From assembly GCA_016192145.1 (NCBI GenBank), contig JACPUT010000017.1, positions 62,001 through 126,000 on the forward strand: 64,000 nucleotides of DNA. The letters run 5' to 3'. Source of the stretch: Acidobacteriota bacterium (GTDB taxonomy: Bacteria; Acidobacteriota; Holophagae; Holophagales; Holophagaceae). A program made the position numbers and the translations under genes. Positions 34,166 through 44,239 of the stretch are shown here, one piece after another; the first letter of the stretch is position 1, and each line of letters opens with the position of its first letter. Under the pieces are notes generated by a model. It searched no databases. It was not told where the DNA came from and worked only from the letters and a program-made list of their open reading frames with translations.

Positions 34166-35368
34166 CTAATTGAGGGTCCTGGGGCGGAAGGTTCCGCCCA
34201 CCCAATACACCCACTCCAGGGGATCCTTCACATCCCAGAGCAACACCGTGGCTTCGGCCCCGGGGTGGAGGTGGCCCAGATCCGGGCGCCCCAAGCTTTG
34301 CGCCGCATGGAGCGTCATGGCGGTGTAGGCCTCCTCGAAGGTCATGCGCAGCTGAAGGCAGCCCAATCGGAGCACGAGGAGGGGATCCAGGCAGGGGCTG
34401 GAGCCGGGGTTGAAATCGGAGGCGAGGGCGACCCGGCAGCCCGACTCGATCATCTTCCGGGCCGGCGCCCAATCCCGCATGCCCAGGAACAGCGTGGTGG
34501 TGGGCAGCAGGATGGGCGTGACGCCCGATGCCGCCATGGCCTTCATACCGGCTTCGCTGCAGAACATGAGGTGGTCCGCGGAGGCGCCGCCCAGCTCGGC
34601 GGCCAGCTCGGCACCGCCCGTCCAGCTCAGCTCGTCGGCATGCACGCGCGCTTGCAACCCCAGGGCCTTGCCCGCCTGGAAGATGCGGCGGCCCTGCTCG
34701 ACGGTGAAGACGCCCGTCTCGATGAACACGTCGCAGTAGCGGGCGAGGCCCGGGAAGCGGTGCACCAGCTCCGGCAGCCACTGCTCGGCGACGAGCCGGC
34801 TGTAGCCCTCGGGATCCCCGGCGAATTCCGTGGGGATGTCGTGGGCGGGCAGCAGCGTCACATCCAGGCTCCAGCCCTTCGCCTTCAGCTCCAGGTAGGC
34901 CTCGCAAAGGCGGCTCTCCGCTTCCAGCTCCAGCCCGTAGCCCGTCTTGGCCTCGATGTGGACGACGCCGCGATCGCGCATCTCACGCAGCCGGGCTTCT
35001 CCCGCGGCCACCAGCTCGGCGACGGTGGCCGTGCGGGTGGCCCGCACGGTTTCCCGGATGCCTCCGCCCTCCGCTGCGATCTGCGTGTAGGGCACGCCGT
35101 GGAGGCGCCGGTTGAACTCCTGGGAGCGGTCGCCCCCGAAGAGCAGGTGAGTGTGCGGATCCACGAAGCCGGGCGTGACCCAGGCGTCGCCGCCATCCAC
35201 CACGGGCGCATCGGCCCAAGCCGCTGGCAGATGGGCCTCGGTCCCGATCCAGGCCACGCGACCATCTTCCACCGCCACGGCGGCGCCGGGAATGCGGTCC
35301 ACGACCCAGGCCTTGCGGGGATCGGGGGTGAGGAGGCCACGGAGGTTCTTGAGGACGGAACGGCGCAT
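34166..35368 (-). CDS. hutI: Imidazolonepropionase
   Basis: A 400-residue metal-dependent amidohydrolase. DPHTHLLFGGDRSQEFNRRL, AAEGGGIRETVRATR, HIEAKTGYGL, LLPAHDIP, VHADELSW and LASDFNPGSSPC are in HutI order. It opens the imidazolone ring to N-formimino-glutamate in histidine breakdown. No hutH, hutU or hutF is in the window, so it stands alone here. It is divergent from the GIY-YIG gene with 16 nt between start codons. Confidence 0.92.
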   Translation of the reverse strand: MRRSVLKNLRGLLTPDPRKAWVVDRIPGAAVAVEDGRVAWIGTEAHLPAAWADAPVVDGGDAWVTPGFVDPHTHLLFGGDRSQEFNRRLHGVPYTQIAAEGGGIRETVRATRTATVAELVAAGEARLREMRDRGVVHIEAKTGYGLELEAESRLCEAYLELKAKGWSLDVTLLPAHDIPTEFAGDPEGYSRLVAEQWLPELVHRFPGLARYCDVFIETGVFTVEQGRRIFQAGKALGLQARVHADELSWTGGAELAAELGGASADHLMFCSEAGMKAMAASGVTPILLPTTTLFLGMRDWAPARKMIESGCRVALASDFNPGSSPCLDPLLVLRLGCLQLRMTFEEAYTAMTLHAAQSLGRPDLGHLHPGAEATVLLWDVKDPLEWVYWVGGTFRPRTLN

Positions 35369-35384
35369 GCAACCATGATGACCG

Positions 35385-35642
35385 ATGCAGACCTGGCACC
35401 TCTACCTCCTCCGCTGTGGCGACGGAACCCTCTACTGCGGCATCGCCGTGGATGTGGCGGCGCGGCTGAAGCAGCACGAGGCGGGGAAGGGGGCCAAGTA
35501 CACGCGGGGGCGCGGGCCCCTGGAGCTGGTCTATGAAGAGGCCTGTGGAGGCCGGAGCGAAGCCTTGATGCGGGAACGGTTCGTGAAGGGCCTGACCAGG
35601 GATGCAAAGCTGCGGATGATTCAAGGTCCGCATGGCCGATGA
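35385..35642 (+). CDS. GIY-YIG nuclease-like protein (UPF0213 type)
   Basis: An 85-residue single-domain GIY-YIG protein. HLYLLRCGDGTLYCGIAVDV holds the two short motifs (YLL and YCG in place of GIY and YIG), then ARLKQHEAGKGAKYTRGRGP with the conserved Arg/His, and LVYEEACGGRSEALMRE with the metal Glu. It is probably a small structure-specific DNA nuclease; its biological role is not known. Confidence 0.85.
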   Translation: MQTWHLYLLRCGDGTLYCGIAVDVAARLKQHEAGKGAKYTRGRGPLELVYEEACGGRSEALMRERFVKGLTRDAKLRMIQGPHGR

Positions 35643-35756
35643 CGGAGCGGGCCGGTGGGAAGAGATGATTCCCCTCCCCGGCCCTCCCTATCCTCGCCGG
35701 CTTCGTTCAGTCCTGGGCCCCTGGCCCTTCGAGAGCCCCCCGTGGCACCATGCGCC

Positions 35757-36341
35757 ATGCGCCCCCTTCTTCTCTCCCTCACCTTGCTCGGCCTGACCTC
35801 GGCCTGCAACCACGCGATCGTCGTGCACCCGCCCGCGGATCGCACCGCCCGGGAGGCCCGGGCCTTGGAGGCGGTCCAGCGCTTGGGGCAGCCGGGCGAT
35901 TGGCTGGTGATCCGGGGCTACCACGCCACGGACAACCTCGTGAGCGCGGCCACCAACGCGCCCTTCAGCCACGTCGCGGTGCTGGATCCCGACAAGGGCC
36001 AGGTCATCGAGGCGGAAGGAAAGGGGCTTCATACGACCCCGCTCCCTGAATTCATGAAGAAGGCGCACCGCCTCATCCTCATGCGCCCCCAGTGGGCGAC
36101 GGGGCCGGACCGCCAGCTGGCCGCCGTGGAGAAGGCCCGGGGCTACGTGGGCCGTGGCTACGACTTCTCGGGCCTCGTGGGCATCAACGTGCCGGATCGC
36201 TTCTACTGCAGCGAGCTGGCCGTGGCCATCTACGCGCCCCACGCCACGCGGAAGGACCACCTTCCGCCCGTATTGCCGCCCGCCGACATGCATTTCTGGG
36301 CGACGATCCTGTGGGACAGCGGGCCGGTGACCATCCCCTGA
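35757..36341 (+). CDS. YiiX/YebB-like permuted papain-fold lipoprotein amidase
   Basis: A 194-residue protein with a lipoprotein signal (LLGLTSAC, lipid Cys17). The catalytic plan of the permuted NlpC/P60 family is visible: GDWLVIRGYHATDNLVSAAT, then the His in FSHVAVLDPDKGQVIEAEGKG, and the Cys in DRFYCSELAVAIY. Such proteins are thought to cleave amide bonds in cell wall peptides or lipids. It probably sits in a membrane facing the periplasm. The start is the second of two ATGCGCC repeats (35750, 35757). Confidence 0.8.
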   Translation: MRPLLLSLTLLGLTSACNHAIVVHPPADRTAREARALEAVQRLGQPGDWLVIRGYHATDNLVSAATNAPFSHVAVLDPDKGQVIEAEGKGLHTTPLPEFMKKAHRLILMRPQWATGPDRQLAAVEKARGYVGRGYDFSGLVGINVPDRFYCSELAVAIYAPHATRKDHLPPVLPPADMHFWATILWDSGPVTIP

Positions 36342-36345
36342 GGAC

Positions 36346-36368
36346 GCGGGCCTCGTAGCCGCGCCCGC
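36346..36368. terminator. Short hairpin between convergent genes
   Basis: GCGGGC (36346-36351) and GCCCGC (36363-36368) form a 6-bp GC stem with an 11-nt loop, squeezed between the stops of two convergent genes; possibly a bidirectional terminator. Confidence 0.35.
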
Positions 36369-37157
36369 TTAAAGAGTGATGGCGATGGCGAGGGAGATCC
36401 CCGGGTGGCGACGGCTGTAGAGGTAGTACCCATCCAGGGTGAAGTCGATGTAGAGATCATCGTCGAGGTACCAGGTGTCGAGCCAGAACTCCGGCCAGGG
36501 ATCGACGATGAGGATCCAGAAACCGTGGTGCCGGAACCGCGGGTAGCCCCCGTAAATCACGGGGCGAGTCCGAAGCTGGATGGGGTTGCTCCCTCCGAAA
36601 TACCGGCGGAACTGAGGCTCGGGAATGCAGTAACCACCATAGCCTCCCCGCTGCGTCCAACTGCGGTGTTCCGCTTCCCACCGGGAAGCCCGGTGCTCCC
36701 GCCACGTGGGATGGGGCGCCCAGGCATTCCGCCGCCACCCACCTTCCCGTTGCCAATGCTCAGCCTCCTGGCGCGAGCGTTGCGGCGGGCGGTCGGCCGG
36801 AAGGGGATCCCGCTGGAGCGGCGCCGGAGAGGTCATCCGCGCCCGGGGCGGCCCTTCCTGGGGTTGCTCTCGACGCGCATCCGGCCTCCGACCGGAGGGG
36901 GCGCCGGGGAGCCGATCCTCCCTCGAGTCCATTCGCGGGGCGCGGTCCCGCCCGCGATGGGGGGATCGGTGTTCGGGCCGGGATTCCTGCGGAGGGTCCA
37001 TCGGGGGCCGGGCCCGGCTTCCAGGCGCCCTACGGGTTTCGGAGGCCCGCCCGTGGCCCCGTTCGGGGCGGGCGCCCTCGCGCCCCTGCTGGGCGGCGAG
37101 GGGGAGCGCGAAGGACAGCAGCACTTGAAGGGCCAATGAGGTTCGGAGGGTGGGCAT
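36369..37157 (-). CDS. Secreted Arg/Pro-rich protein of unknown function
   Basis: A 262-residue protein. A signal peptide (about 1-24, LALQVLLSFALPLAAQQ) is followed by a very basic, low-complexity Arg/Pro/Gly/Glu region (about 25-180) and a distinct aromatic C-terminus (about 190-262; FRHHGFWILIVDPWPEFWLD, then YLDDDLYIDFTLDGYYLYSR) that probably folds as a beta structure. ATG 37157 follows GGGAGG. The long open frames on the other strand here are side effects of the biased composition. I do not recognise a function. Confidence 0.65.
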   Translation of the reverse strand: MPTLRTSLALQVLLSFALPLAAQQGREGARPERGHGRASETRRAPGSRARPPMDPPQESRPEHRSPHRGRDRAPRMDSREDRLPGAPSGRRPDARREQPQEGPPRARMTSPAPLQRDPLPADRPPQRSRQEAEHWQREGGWRRNAWAPHPTWREHRASRWEAEHRSWTQRGGYGGYCIPEPQFRRYFGGSNPIQLRTRPVIYGGYPRFRHHGFWILIVDPWPEFWLDTWYLDDDLYIDFTLDGYYLYSRRHPGISLAIAITL

Positions 37158-37325
37158 GGGAACCTCCCGGACTGGGCCATCGGTGGGTCCAACCCAAAAG
37201 TGCTCCCCGGGGGTGGCCGGTTCCACTTCCAGCCCCTGTTTTCCCCCATTTGGGCGGCTGAACGCTCCGGAAAACCCCGGGAAGAGGTGATTCAGACCCG
37301 CGGGGTGCCGGGCCTCAACCCCTGT

Positions 37326-38012
37326 TCAGCCCTGCCGCCCCTTCGCCATCTCCGCCTGCAGGCCCTTCACCGCCGCCACGGGATCCGCGGCCTTGAACAC
37401 GGCATTGCCAGCCACGAGGCAATCGGCGCCCGCGCGGACGAGGTCGGCGGCGTTGCCGGTGCTGACACCGCCATCCACCTGGATCATGAAGGGCGTCTGG
37501 CGCTCGGTGCGGAGGGTGTCGAGTCGCCGCACCTTGTCGAGAATGCGGGGGATGAACTTCTGACCGCCGAAGCCGGGGTTCACGCTCATGAGCAGGACGA
37601 AGTCGAAGTCGCCGACGAGATCCACGAGGGTCTCCACGGGCGTGCCGGGATTCAGCACGATCCCGGCCATGGCACCCGCCTCGCGGATGGCGGCGAGGGT
37701 GCGGTGGGCGTGGGGATCGGCTTCCTGGTGGATGCTCACCCAGGAGGCGCCGGCCTTCACGAAGTCCACGGCGTAGCGCAGGGGTTCCACGATCATGAGG
37801 TGGCAATCCAAGGGCAGGCTCGTCTTGGCGCGCATGGCCTCCACGACGGGCATGCCGAGGGTGATGTTGGGGACGAAGCGGCCATCCATCACGTCCACGT
37901 GGGCCACCTCGGCACCGGCCGTTTCCAGCAGGGCGAGGGCATCGGCCAGGTGGGTGAAATCGGCGGAGAGGATGGAGGGGGCGAGAAGGGGCTTGGCGGG
38001 GCGCAGGTTCAT
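37326..38012 (-). CDS. rpe: Ribulose-phosphate 3-epimerase
   Basis: A 228-residue TIM barrel. LAPSILSADFTHLAD, HVDVMDGRFVPNITLG, LDCHLMIVEP, LLMSVNPGFGGQKFIP and IQVDGGVSTGNA are the diagnostic Rpe motifs with the metal Asp and His ligands. It interconverts ribulose-5-phosphate and xylulose-5-phosphate. It lies 28 nt downstream of the GGDEF gene on the same strand. ATG 38012 fits the family length. Confidence 0.94.
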   Translation of the reverse strand: MNLRPAKPLLAPSILSADFTHLADALALLETAGAEVAHVDVMDGRFVPNITLGMPVVEAMRAKTSLPLDCHLMIVEPLRYAVDFVKAGASWVSIHQEADPHAHRTLAAIREAGAMAGIVLNPGTPVETLVDLVGDFDFVLLMSVNPGFGGQKFIPRILDKVRRLDTLRTERQTPFMIQVDGGVSTGNAADLVRAGADCLVAGNAVFKAADPVAAVKGLQAEMAKGRQG

Positions 38013-38040
38013 GCCCCCAGGATACCCGGCGGGCGAGGGG

Positions 38041-39306
38041 CTATTCGATGACGAGGAGGTGGGCCCCCGAGTCCAGGCTGACGAGCTTTTCCGAATAACC
38101 GAGCTTCCGGAGGGCTTCGCCATGGGCCTCGGGCCCGGGGAGCGAGATGCGGACGGTGTTGCGGCCGGCCTGCTTGGCCCGGTAGAGGGCGGCATCGGCG
38201 AGATTGAGGGTGGCTTCCCAGCTGAGGCCGGCAGGCTCCGCGGGGCTGAAGGGGAAGGGGGCGCCCCCGATGGAGCAGGTGGCCCTGAATCGATGGCCGT
38301 CGGGCAGGATGAATTCGAAGGACTCCACCTCAGCGCGGATGCGCTCGGCCAGGGCCTTGGGATTGTCGCGCTCCACGTCCTGGGCGATGAGGAGGAACTC
38401 CTCGCCACCCCAGCGCGCCACCAGGTCGGGGCGGCGGGAGGCCAGGCCGAGGACCATGCCGAGCTGGGCGAGCACCGCGTCCCCCGCGGCGTGCCCGTGC
38501 GTGTCGTTCACGGCCTTGAAGTGGTCGATATCGAGGATGTAGAGCCCCAGGCTGCGGGCGTTGGCATCCCCACGCGCCCACTCGCGAAGGATCAGGCTGG
38601 AGGTGGAATCCATGATCTCGTCCACGAAGCGGCGGTTGTGGAGCCCCGTGAGGCCGTCGCGCAGGGCCGCGTCCCGGAGACGCAGGGCGGTGAGGGCCTG
38701 GGCCTTCATGGAGGCGTGGACCTGATGGGCCATGAGGAGGGTCACGGAAGTGAAGGCGCCCATGAAGAGGAGGAACACCTGGGGAATGCCGGGGATGGGA
38801 TGGATCCAGAGGCTGAGGATCAGCACCACGGCATTGGGAATGAGGTAGAGGGCGTAGGCCAGGAAGCTGGAGCCCATGCTCACCAGGGCCAGGGACGTGA
38901 GCCCCACGTGGCACACGCAGTAAAGGGCCACTTCCAGCGGTGTCAAAACGTGGAAGGCGCGCATCGTGATCGCACCCAGCAGCCCGCCGGTGAGGAAGGA
39001 CCCCAGGGCGAAGATGGCGTGCCGCAGGTGCGGATCCTGCACCCGCTTGCATAGGCGGGGGTAGTACATCGACAGGAGCAGGCGGACGAAGATGAAGGCG
39101 GAGAGGATGAGGAAGAGGTTCCGGAGGCCGGGATCCGCCGTGAGCGGGCCGTCCAGCAGGTGGGTGAGCAGCAGGAGGAACACGGAGAGCCCCAGCAGGC
39201 CTGGGCGGGACCGCTCATAGAGGTCCCGGACCATTTCCCAGGCCAGGTCCTGTTGGTAGACCTGATCCTCCGGAGGGAGGAAGAAGTGGGCGAGGCTCAA
39301 TCCCAT
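38041..39306 (-). CDS. Membrane-bound diguanylate cyclase (GGDEF)
   Basis: A 421-residue protein: a hydrophobic N-terminal half with about six membrane helices (about 35-205), a short linker helix, and a GGDEF domain (about 235-390). RDGLTGLHNRRFVDE, ILDIDHFKAVNDTHGHAAGD, and the active-site RWGGEEFLLIA are intact, so it should make cyclic-di-GMP. I see no RxxD inhibitory site directly before GGEEF. The start may be ATG 39306, or ATG 39339, which overlaps the upstream amidohydrolase by 23 nt. Confidence 0.9.
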   Translation of the reverse strand: MGLSLAHFFLPPEDQVYQQDLAWEMVRDLYERSRPGLLGLSVFLLLLTHLLDGPLTADPGLRNLFLILSAFIFVRLLLSMYYPRLCKRVQDPHLRHAIFALGSFLTGGLLGAITMRAFHVLTPLEVALYCVCHVGLTSLALVSMGSSFLAYALYLIPNAVVLILSLWIHPIPGIPQVFLLFMGAFTSVTLLMAHQVHASMKAQALTALRLRDAALRDGLTGLHNRRFVDEIMDSTSSLILREWARGDANARSLGLYILDIDHFKAVNDTHGHAAGDAVLAQLGMVLGLASRRPDLVARWGGEEFLLIAQDVERDNPKALAERIRAEVESFEFILPDGHRFRATCSIGGAPFPFSPAEPAGLSWEATLNLADAALYRAKQAGRNTVRISLPGPEAHGEALRKLGYSEKLVSLDSGAHLLVIE

Positions 39307-39316
39307 GAGAGTCCGG

Positions 39317-40912
39317 TCATGGGGCGGTTTCCACGCCATTCACCCAGAGCCTGCCGGGCCGAAGCCCGCGGAGGATGGCGGCATCGGCAGTGGGCAGGGC
39401 GGCCTCCACCCAGAGGAGATCAGCCACGGCCCCGGTGCGGATCACACCGAGCTCGGCGTGCCCAAGCGCCCTGGCGTTCCATGCGGTGTAGGCCATGAGG
39501 GCCTCATCGGGCGAGAGGCGCTGATCCGGGAGGAATCCACCCGCGGGAGCTCCCTCCGGATCCTGCCGGGTCTGGGCGGCCGCCAAGCTCACGAAGGGGT
39601 TGGCCTCCTCGACGGGCGCATCGCTGCCGAAGGCCAGGAGGGCCTTCCCATCCAGGAAGCGGCGCCAGGGGAAGGCCTCCGAAGTCCGCTCCGGGCCGAG
39701 GCGGGTGGGGGTCCAGCTGTGATCCGAGGTGCAGTGGACGGGCTGCACGGAGGCCACCACTCCGAGCTGGCCGAAGCGCGCCGCATCCTCAGCGGTGACG
39801 ATCTGCGCGTGTTCGATGCGGGGCAACACGGGGTTCCGGGCCTTCTTGCGGGCCTGGCCGAGGAGGTCCAGGGCCGCGCGGTTGGCCGCGTCGCCGATGG
39901 CATGGATGGCGGGCTGATACCCGCTGCGCAGCGTGATGGCGGCATCCCGGGCCACGAGGGCGGGATCCGTCACCCAGAGGCCCTGGGTCTCGGGGGCATC
40001 GGCGTAGGGTGCCAGGAGGCGGGCGCCGCGGCTGCCCAAGGCGCCATCCATGTAAAACTTCACGCCCTGGATCTGGAACCAGCCTGCGGCCCGGGGGCGC
40101 GGGGCCTTGAGTTCCCTGAGCATCAGGTTCCGGTCGTGGCTCAGGTAGGCGAAGACGCGGATGGGGAGGGTGCCCGCGGTGGCCAAGTGGCGATAGGCGG
40201 CCAGCTCGGTGGCATCGATCCCCATATCGCAGACGGCCGTGAAGCCCTCGGCGCGGAGACTCCTCAGGCCATTGAGCAAGTTGGCTTCCACCTGGGCGTC
40301 GGTGGGAGCGGGGAGGGCCTTCTCCATCAGACCCATGGCGTTGTCCACGAGGATGCCGGTGGGAATGCCCGCGCCATCGCGGAGTATCCTGCCGCCATCG
40401 GGATCTGGAGTGTCCTTGCCGATGCCGGCCAGGGCCAGGGCGGCCGAGTTGGCCCAGAGGGCATGGCCATCCACGCGGAAAAGCACGGCAGGCCGGGTGC
40501 CGGTGAGGCGATCCAGATCGGCTTTGGCGGGAAAAGTCTTGGAAGGCCACCGGTTCTGGTCCCAGCCGCGGCCCACCACCCAGCCTTCGGGTTGGGCGGC
40601 GGACCAGTTCCGAACGCGGCCCAGGGCCTCGGGGAGATCCTGGCAACCCACGAGATCCACCTGGGCCTTGAGCTTGCCGATGCCGGCGACGTGGGCGTGG
40701 CCCTCGATGAGGCCGGGTAGCAGGGTGCCGCCCTTGAGCTCGACGACCCGGGCCTTGGCGTGCCCCTTGAGCACGGCGGCCTCGGGGCCCACGGCGATGA
40801 TCTTGTTCCCCTTCACCACGACGGCCTGGCCCGTGCGGAGGGCTTCGCCCGTCCAGACGTCGGCCCCTTTGAGGAGCAGATAGACCGGGGGCGGAGGCGG
40901 AGGGGTCTGCAT
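39317..40912 (-). CDS. Amidohydrolase, YtcJ/NfdA-like
   Basis: A 531-residue metal-dependent hydrolase. [16 protein letters not shown] carries the first metal histidines, [13 protein letters not shown] is characteristic of the YtcJ-type group, and [21 protein letters not shown] and [12 protein letters not shown] complete the metal site. Substrates in this group are unsettled (formamides, N-acyl amides). No signal peptide is evident. It heads the amidohydrolase-GGDEF-rpe strand group. Confidence 0.86.
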   Translation of the reverse strand: MQTPPPPPPVYLLLKGADVWTGEALRTGQAVVVKGNKIIAVGPEAAVLKGHAKARVVELKGGTLLPGLIEGHAHVAGIGKLKAQVDLVGCQDLPEALGRVRNWSAAQPEGWVVGRGWDQNRWPSKTFPAKADLDRLTGTRPAVLFRVDGHALWANSAALALAGIGKDTPDPDGGRILRDGAGIPTGILVDNAMGLMEKALPAPTDAQVEANLLNGLRSLRAEGFTAVCDMGIDATELAAYRHLATAGTLPIRVFAYLSHDRNLMLRELKAPRPRAAGWFQIQGVKFYMDGALGSRGARLLAPYADAPETQGLWVTDPALVARDAAITLRSGYQPAIHAIGDAANRAALDLLGQARKKARNPVLPRIEHAQIVTAEDAARFGQLGVVASVQPVHCTSDHSWTPTRLGPERTSEAFPWRRFLDGKALLAFGSDAPVEEANPFVSLAAAQTRQDPEGAPAGGFLPDQRLSPDEALMAYTAWNARALGHAELGVIRTGAVADLLWVEAALPTADAAILRGLRPGRLWVNGVETAP

Positions 40913-40951
40913 GGGGTGTCCTGGGGTGGGCCTCTTCAGTTTAGTCTTGAG

Positions 40952-41125
40952 CCAGGCTGTCCCGATACCCCCGCGTGCCGCGACGTCCCTCCGGGCTGGG
41001 GCGGCGGGCGGCACCCCGCTGCGTCACGCTCGAATCGCATAGAACCACCATGCTCATCTCGCCTTCCTTGCGAGGTGCCGCCCGGCGCTCCCAGCGCGGC
41101 ACGCGGGGGTGTCGGGACAGCCTGG
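40952..41125. repeat. 174-bp palindromic element with 31-bp terminal inverted repeats
   Basis: The 31-nt ends (40952-40982 and 41095-41125) are complementary at 30 of 31 positions. A second, inner pair of about 20 nt (40996-41015 and 41074-41094) lies directly inside the right arm, leaving a 58-nt loop. Complementarity stops exactly at the outer ends. It sits between the divergent amidohydrolase and mutase genes. I see no obvious target-site duplication and no open frame. Confidence 0.8.
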
Positions 41126-41167
41126 CCGCCGGGACGTTACATTGAAAGGTTGCCGGAGGCCCCGCTC

Positions 41168-42822
<1,655 letters not shown>

Positions 42823-42823
<1 letters not shown>

Positions 42824-42925
42824 GGGCTCTGGGCTATGGGCTCTGGGCTTTGGCTGGGCTCGACCCATTTGGCGGGTACGGATGGGTCGGGGGCAGCTAG
42901 AGCCCAGAGCCCAGAGCCGATAGCC
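42823..42925. repeat. Nested inverted-repeat island with tandem 7-nt word GGGCTCT
   Basis: The left arm starts at the mutase stop codon and is a run of 7-nt words (GGGCTCT, GGGCTAT, GGGCTCT, GGGCTTT; 42825-42852). The right arm (42897-42925) is its complement. Inside is a perfect CGACCCAT (42861-42868) / ATGGGTCG (42882-42889) stem. The right arm ends 7 nt before the ftsW start codon, so the ftsW ribosome site lies in or beside it. Confidence 0.75.
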
Positions 42926-42932
42926 TGTACCC

Positions 42933-44048
42933 ATGCCCCTCCGCCGTCCCGTCGATCGCTGGCTCCTGTTCTTCGCCGTCATGCTCATGGCGATCGGCAT
43001 GGTGTGGGTTTATTCGGCGTCGTGGGTGCGGGGAGCTTCCGGCGGGGGCGGGGCGGCCACGGCCTTCCTGGTGCGCCAGCTGATCGCCGGCATGCTGGGA
43101 TTGGTGCTGATGCTCCTGCTCACGCAGCTGGATGTGGCGGCCCTCCAGGAGAACATCCGGCCCCTGCAGATCGCCTATGGCGGGTTGATGGTGCTGCTGA
43201 TCGCGGTGCTGATCATCGGCCCCAAGGTGAACGGTGCCCATCGCTGGATTCGGTTGGGGCCCTTCGGAAGCATCCAGCCGTCGGAGATCTTCAAACCCCT
43301 GGCGGTGCTGATGGCGGCCGCGTGGATGGTGCGGAACCGGGAGGCCTGGAACGATGGCTTCGGGAGCCTGCCCAAGCTCGTTCAGCTCTTCCTCATCTTC
43401 ATCCCGCCCATGGGCCTCATTCTGCTGCAACCTGACCTGGGCACGGCGTTTCTGATCATCTTCGTGGTGATGCTCATCGTCTTCCTGGGGGGCGCGCCGC
43501 GCTGGATCTTCGCGGTGACCATGCCCATCCTCGGCCTCGTGGGCTTCCTCTTCATCTGGATGACGCCCTGGCGTTGGGCCCGCATCATCGCCTTCCTGGA
43601 CCCCTGGGCCGATCCCCAGGGCAAGGGGCACCAGGCCATCCAGAGCCTCCTGGCCGTGGGCAGCGGCGGCCTGTTGGGTGTGGGGCCCGGCCAGGGACAG
43701 CAGAAGTACTTCTATCTGCCGGAGGCCCACACGGATTTCATCTACGCCGTGATCGGGGAAGAGGCGGGCCTTGTCGGCACGGTGACGGTGCTGGCCCTCT
43801 TCATGGGGATCCTCTGGCGGGGCTACCGCATCGCCCGCCGCAGCACGGATAGCTACCTGCGGCTCGTGGCCATGGGGCTCACGCTGCTGCTGGTGGTGCA
43901 GGCGCTCATGAACATGAGCGTGGTGCTGAGCCTCGCGCCCAACAAGGGCATTCCGCTGCCCTTCATCAGCTTTGGTCCCAACAGCCTCATCACGAGCCTG
44001 ATATGCCTGGGGTTGTTGATGAGCATCAGCAAGGACGCATCCGCCTAG
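42933..44048 (+). CDS. ftsW: SEDS-family lipid II polymerase FtsW
   Basis: A 371-residue membrane protein of about ten helices. YSASW in helix 1, GPKVNGAHRWIRLGPFGSIQ, PDLGTAFL, YLPEAHTDFIYAVIGEEAGL and GIPLPFISFGPNSLI are SEDS motifs. The HTDFIYAVIGEEAG loop and SFGPNSL end favour FtsW over RodA. It should polymerise septal glycan with FtsI (12335-14512). In most genomes ftsW is next to murD and murG; here it is displaced by about 22 kb. RodA remains a possible alternative. Confidence 0.83.
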   Translation: MPLRRPVDRWLLFFAVMLMAIGMVWVYSASWVRGASGGGGAATAFLVRQLIAGMLGLVLMLLLTQLDVAALQENIRPLQIAYGGLMVLLIAVLIIGPKVNGAHRWIRLGPFGSIQPSEIFKPLAVLMAAAWMVRNREAWNDGFGSLPKLVQLFLIFIPPMGLILLQPDLGTAFLIIFVVMLIVFLGGAPRWIFAVTMPILGLVGFLFIWMTPWRWARIIAFLDPWADPQGKGHQAIQSLLAVGSGGLLGVGPGQGQQKYFYLPEAHTDFIYAVIGEEAGLVGTVTVLALFMGILWRGYRIARRSTDSYLRLVAMGLTLLLVVQALMNMSVVLSLAPNKGIPLPFISFGPNSLITSLICLGLLMSISKDASA

Positions 44049-44234
44049 GCTGGAGACGGGAGGCTGGAGGCTGGAGGTTGGATTCGGTGGCGGCCTCCGG
44101 CCGCACTTATATCAAGTGCGGGCCGGAGGCCCGCCTCAAATTCCAGTCTCCAGTCTCCAGTCTCCAGTCTCCAGTCTCCAGTCTCCAGTCTCCAGTCTCC
44201 AGTCTCCAGTCTCCAGTCTCCAGCCTCCAGCCTT
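44045..44234. repeat. Nested inverted-repeat island between ftsW and a DUF2344 gene
   Basis: The left arm (44045-44082) is a string of GGCTGGA/GGAGGCT words. An inner stem GCCTCCGGCCGCACTT (44093-44108) pairs with 44114-44130 across a 5-nt loop, with one bulged base. The right arm is the expanded CAGTCTC tract followed by CAGCCTC and CAGCCTT. It fills nearly the whole gap between the convergent genes. The same words form the island at 6466-6590. Confidence 0.8.
44144..44220. repeat. Heptanucleotide tandem repeat (CAGTCTC)x11
   Basis: Eleven uninterrupted perfect copies of CAGTCTC, 77 bp, followed by two degenerate copies (44221-44234). It forms the right outer arm of the surrounding nested palindrome, and the left arm has only about five related words. 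Perfect copies imply recent slippage, so copy number may vary between strains. It is outside coding sequence. Confidence 0.95.
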
Positions 44235-44239
44235 CCGCC

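Noticed and set aside
36369-37226. Forward-strand open frames across the Arg/Pro-rich gene
   Set aside because: They arise from the biased Arg/Pro/Gly codons; the reverse-strand gene has a signal peptide, a good ribosome site and a distinct folded-looking C-terminus.
37158-37325. A possible small gene or RNA between rpe and the Arg-rich protein gene
   Set aside because: No start with a ribosome site gives a plausible protein, and the only structure seen is a weak GTTTTCC/GGAAAAC pair.
44144-44220. The CAGTCTC tract as a CRISPR array
   Set aside because: Units are 7 nt and contiguous with no unique spacers, and no cas genes are present.
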